Shown: positions 61,705-64,000 of the stretch, in pieces
Layout: the number at the start of each line of letters is the position of its first letter
Position numbering within the stretch: the first letter of the stretch is position 1
Assembly: GCA_004298155.1 (NCBI GenBank)
Contig: SCRD01000017.1
Location: 248,001-312,000, forward strand
Direction: 5' to 3'
DNA from: Acidobacteriota bacterium
GTDB lineage: Bacteria > Acidobacteriota > Terriglobia > UBA7540
Length of the DNA: 64,000 bases
Notes under the pieces: model-generated
Databases searched by the model: none
Told to the model about the DNA's origin: nothing
Seen by the model: only the letters and a program-made list of their open reading frames with translations
Program-made: the position numbers and the translations under genes

Positions 61705-63759
61705 ATGCTGTCAAAATTCTGCCGGGTCCTGGTCCTCATTCTGATATTCGCGCCCCTCGCATTCTCTGCGCCGCCGGCTGGTCCCGCCGTCGAATTGCAG
61801 ACGCTGATTCAGGATGTTCGCGCGGAAATGCTTCCTGAGCAGGCCATGGAGTATATGCGAAACATCTATTCCACTGACCGCTGGTTTAACTTTTCCAAAT
61901 TTCAGCAGACCGCGGACTACCTCAAGCTGCAGATGCAGAATATTGCACTCCAGCAGGTGGAAATCGGCACGCCTCCGGCAGACGGCGTAACCCAGTTTGG
62001 ATTCTGGACCATGCCTCTGGCGTGGGACGTAAAAGAAGCAAAGCTGGAAATCGTTGAACCGCAGGTCCCCGCTGATCTCCGCGTTCTGTGCGACTACCGC
62101 AAAGTCCCTACCTCACTTGGCGAATGGAGCGGACCGACGCCGCCCGGCGGCATCACAGCCGAAGTCGTAGAAGTAAAGGACTGGCCTGCAGAAAAGATCG
62201 CTCAAATGGACCTGCGCGGCAAACTGGCGCTGACCGATGAGAACCCGGCTGGGATCAAGTGGGCGCTGGTGAAAGCACATGCGCTGGGCGCCATCAACAC
62301 AGGGACAGAAAACCCCAGCCTCAGGGACGGCCGCCAGTGGGTGAACGCCTGGGGCGACAACGGGTGGGCTTTCATCAAAGGCAGCACCCCTCTCATCAGC
62401 TTCTCAATAACGCCCCGTGAAGCAGATCTTCTCCGCGGACTTCTGGCCCGTAACGGCAAGGTGCGCGTCAGGGCCGTGGTGGACAGCCGTTACTACAACG
62501 GAGTCTACCCATACACAACCGGCGTGATCCCCGGGACAGGGCCGGAAGAGGTCCTGGCGCTTGGACACACGGCCGAACAGGGAGCCGAAGACAACGCAAC
62601 CGGCGTGGCAGCCTTGATGGAGGCCATGGCGACGCTGAACCGCCTGATCGCTTCCGGAAAGCTGCCCCGGCCCCGGCGCACAATCCGAATTCTGGCTATG
62701 CCCGAGATGTACGGGTCAATGCCCTACATTGCAAATCACCGTGATCGGATCAAGCGCACCATCGCCGCCTGGTGTCTGGATACGCCTGCCGGCGTGTATG
62801 ACATGCAGGGCACGGAATACACTTTCTACATGAATCCGGAAGTCGCCAGTTCTTACACCGACGCTTTTATTCTAAAAGTGGCGGAAGAATATTTTTCCTC
62901 GATCCATCGGCCCTGGCATGAGCACCCATTCATGACGGGCACTGATAGTTACCTCGGAGATCCTACCATCGGAGTTCCCACCGTCTGGGCCTACAGTGGA
63001 AGCGGCGTGGAGACGCACCACAACAGCGAAGATACTCCAGACCGCGTGGATTCCAGGTCTCTTCGGGATATCTCGGGGGTCTCGGCAGCCTATCTCTACT
63101 ACCTGGCGAACGCCGGAACGCCCCAGGCCGTCTGGCTGGCGGGCGTGAGCCAGACGCGCGGCTACCGCCAGATTTTGGACTCTGTTTCTCCTTTCCTTGA
63201 TCAAATTGCCGATGCCGGAAGCCAGGAAGAACTGGGCAGTCTTTTTCAACAGGCGTTTGATGAAATCGACTACAGCGTGGGACGCCAGACCCAGGCCGTC
63301 GGCTCCGTCGTGCGTCTTGTTCCTCCGTCAGAACAGCAGGCGTTGCAGGCTTCCCTGGCTCCCATGTCGAAAGAACTCATCGAGTTTGGAAATCGCCAGG
63401 CCGAGCGCGTTCGCATAGCCGTTGCAGAAAGAGCGCGGCTCGTGGGAATTCGGGGCCCCGTCCAGGCCATTGCCGCCTCGGAGCCCGAAGCCGCTGTTGC
63501 ATCCCGGATCGTCGTTAAGCGCAAGAGCTTTGGGACCATCCCCCTCGATCAGATACCTCCCGATCAGCGCGAAGGGTATCCCTCCGGCGCCTGGGCCGGC
63601 ATTCCTATTTCCGCCCTCTACTGGTGCGATGGGCAGCGGAATCTCGAGCAAGTCATCCACCTGACAAAAATGGAAATGGGCCCGACCCGCTTCGATTTTG
63701 TGGGGTACTTTCGCTTCCTTCGCGATCACGGTTTTGTGGAGTTCGTCAAAGGCAAGTAG
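61705..63759 (+). CDS. Secreted M28-like (DUF4910-type) aminopeptidase
   Basis: The 684-residue protein has a signal peptide (MLSKFCRVLVLILIFAPLAF, then S). The middle part has the di-zinc pattern of M28-like peptidases: His in LALGHTAEQ, Asp in AEDNATGVAAL, Glu in MPEMYGS, Asp in CLDTPAG and His in ETHHNSED. The usual EExG motif is altered to PEMYG. A PA-like insert lies at 190-260 and the C-terminal 90 residues look like a winged helix (YWCDGQRNLEQVIHL). ATG 61705 has GGAGG nine bases upstream. Confidence 0.82.
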   Translation: MLSKFCRVLVLILIFAPLAFSAPPAGPAVELQTLIQDVRAEMLPEQAMEYMRNIYSTDRWFNFSKFQQTADYLKLQMQNIALQQVEIGTPPADGVTQFGFWTMPLAWDVKEAKLEIVEPQVPADLRVLCDYRKVPTSLGEWSGPTPPGGITAEVVEVKDWPAEKIAQMDLRGKLALTDENPAGIKWALVKAHALGAINTGTENPSLRDGRQWVNAWGDNGWAFIKGSTPLISFSITPREADLLRGLLARNGKVRVRAVVDSRYYNGVYPYTTGVIPGTGPEEVLALGHTAEQGAEDNATGVAALMEAMATLNRLIASGKLPRPRRTIRILAMPEMYGSMPYIANHRDRIKRTIAAWCLDTPAGVYDMQGTEYTFYMNPEVASSYTDAFILKVAEEYFSSIHRPWHEHPFMTGTDSYLGDPTIGVPTVWAYSGSGVETHHNSEDTPDRVDSRSLRDISGVSAAYLYYLANAGTPQAVWLAGVSQTRGYRQILDSVSPFLDQIADAGSQEELGSLFQQAFDEIDYSVGRQTQAVGSVVRLVPPSEQQALQASLAPMSKELIEFGNRQAERVRIAVAERARLVGIRGPVQAIAASEPEAAVASRIVVKRKSFGTIPLDQIPPDQREGYPSGAWAGIPISALYWCDGQRNLEQVIHLTKMEMGPTRFDFVGYFRFLRDHGFVEFVKGK

Positions 63760-63905
63760 CCGCGGGTATTATCGCCTCCCGGTAGGAATCGCGGGCAACA
63801 ACCGTTCTTTTCATTCCTGCTAAGGCCTGAATATGCACCGCCAGGCAGCCCCGGCTTTGCAATCCTGCGCTTTCGTAAATTTGTGACAGCTTCCGTAAGG
63901 TTTCA

Positions 63906-63934
63906 TTGACAGACGAAAGCGGCTTATGTATCCT
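63906..63934 (+). promoter_or_regulatory. Sigma-70-like promoter for the last gene
   Basis: TTGACA (63906-63911) is followed after 17 bases by TATCCT (63929-63934), a 4 of 6 match to -10. It lies 46 bases before the ATG at 63980. Confidence 0.62.
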
Positions 63935-63979
63935 GTCGGGGACTCAGCGTCATTTTTCTGCTTTATTTGGGGGAGATTC

Positions 63980-64000
63980 ATGGGCAAGAACGTCTTGCCG
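63980..64000 (+). CDS. Start of an unidentified gene (3' truncated)
   Basis: ATG 63980 begins MGKNVLP, with GGGGGAG four bases upstream and a promoter before it. Only seven codons are visible, so no function can be given. Confidence 0.58.

Overview
The window is a GC-rich bacterial chromosome segment with densely packed genes. It holds a fused NuoCD inside a complete 13-gene complex I operon, several Tat-exported or lipoprotein carbohydrate and oxidoreductase enzymes, a bacterial tricorn-type protease, an Rhs fragment, REP-like repeats and two ECF sigma/zinc anti-sigma pairs. This mix suggests an Acidobacteriota genome. That placement is inference from gene content and codon style; no rRNA is present to confirm it. 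No CRISPR array, intact prophage or intact insertion sequence is visible.

Layout. 1-9.8 kb: a truncated alpha/beta hydrolase, typA/bipA, a CAU-anticodon tRNA (probably tRNA-Ile2), an MFS transporter, a DapA-family aldolase, a lipoprotein propeller and a Tat-exported GH29 fucosidase. 10-13.6 kb: ECF sigma, its zinc anti-sigma and a two-gene ABC-2 exporter. 13.8-17.2 kb (minus strand): cytochrome b, MsrP/YedY-like molybdoenzyme, secreted methionine-rich MXKDX-type peptide, ECF sigma and ZAS anti-sigma, which looks like a periplasmic methionine-sulfoxide / hypochlorite-defence module. 17.4-20.4 kb: myo-inositol oxygenase, a 33-residue membrane peptide, a GRP-type sugar transporter, then a ribbon-helix-helix gene with a small partner. 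20.4-23.6 kb (minus): modC, modB, modA and a ModE-like regulator, with a promoter overlapped by a palindrome. 23.9-27.7 kb (minus): tricorn protease homologue and a small membrane protein. 27.8-34.6 kb: a TIM-barrel isomerase, an aminotransferase, then haem genes hemD-hemE (fused), hemH and hemG/hemY. 35.0-49.5 kb: nuoA-B-CD-E-F-G-H-I-J-K-L-M-N. 49.5-51.4 kb: a genomic scar of Rhs debris, two RAYT remnants and three REP-like units. 51.4-54.4 kb (minus): aminotransferase, PD-(D/E)XK-like protein and 2-hydroxyacid dehydrogenase. 54.7-64 kb: M50/CBS protease, OYE-family flavoenzyme, a membrane-anchored unknown, HAD hydrolase, SpdH-like flavoprotein, M28-like exopeptidase and the first codons of a further gene.

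How it works together. Haem synthesis sits directly before complex I, and the mod genes supply molybdate that the MsrP-like enzyme needs. The most notable functional unit is the sigma-controlled methionine-rich peptide/MsrP-like locus. The HemD-HemE fusion, the inositol oxygenase with its small membrane peptide, and the REP/RAYT scar also deserve attention.
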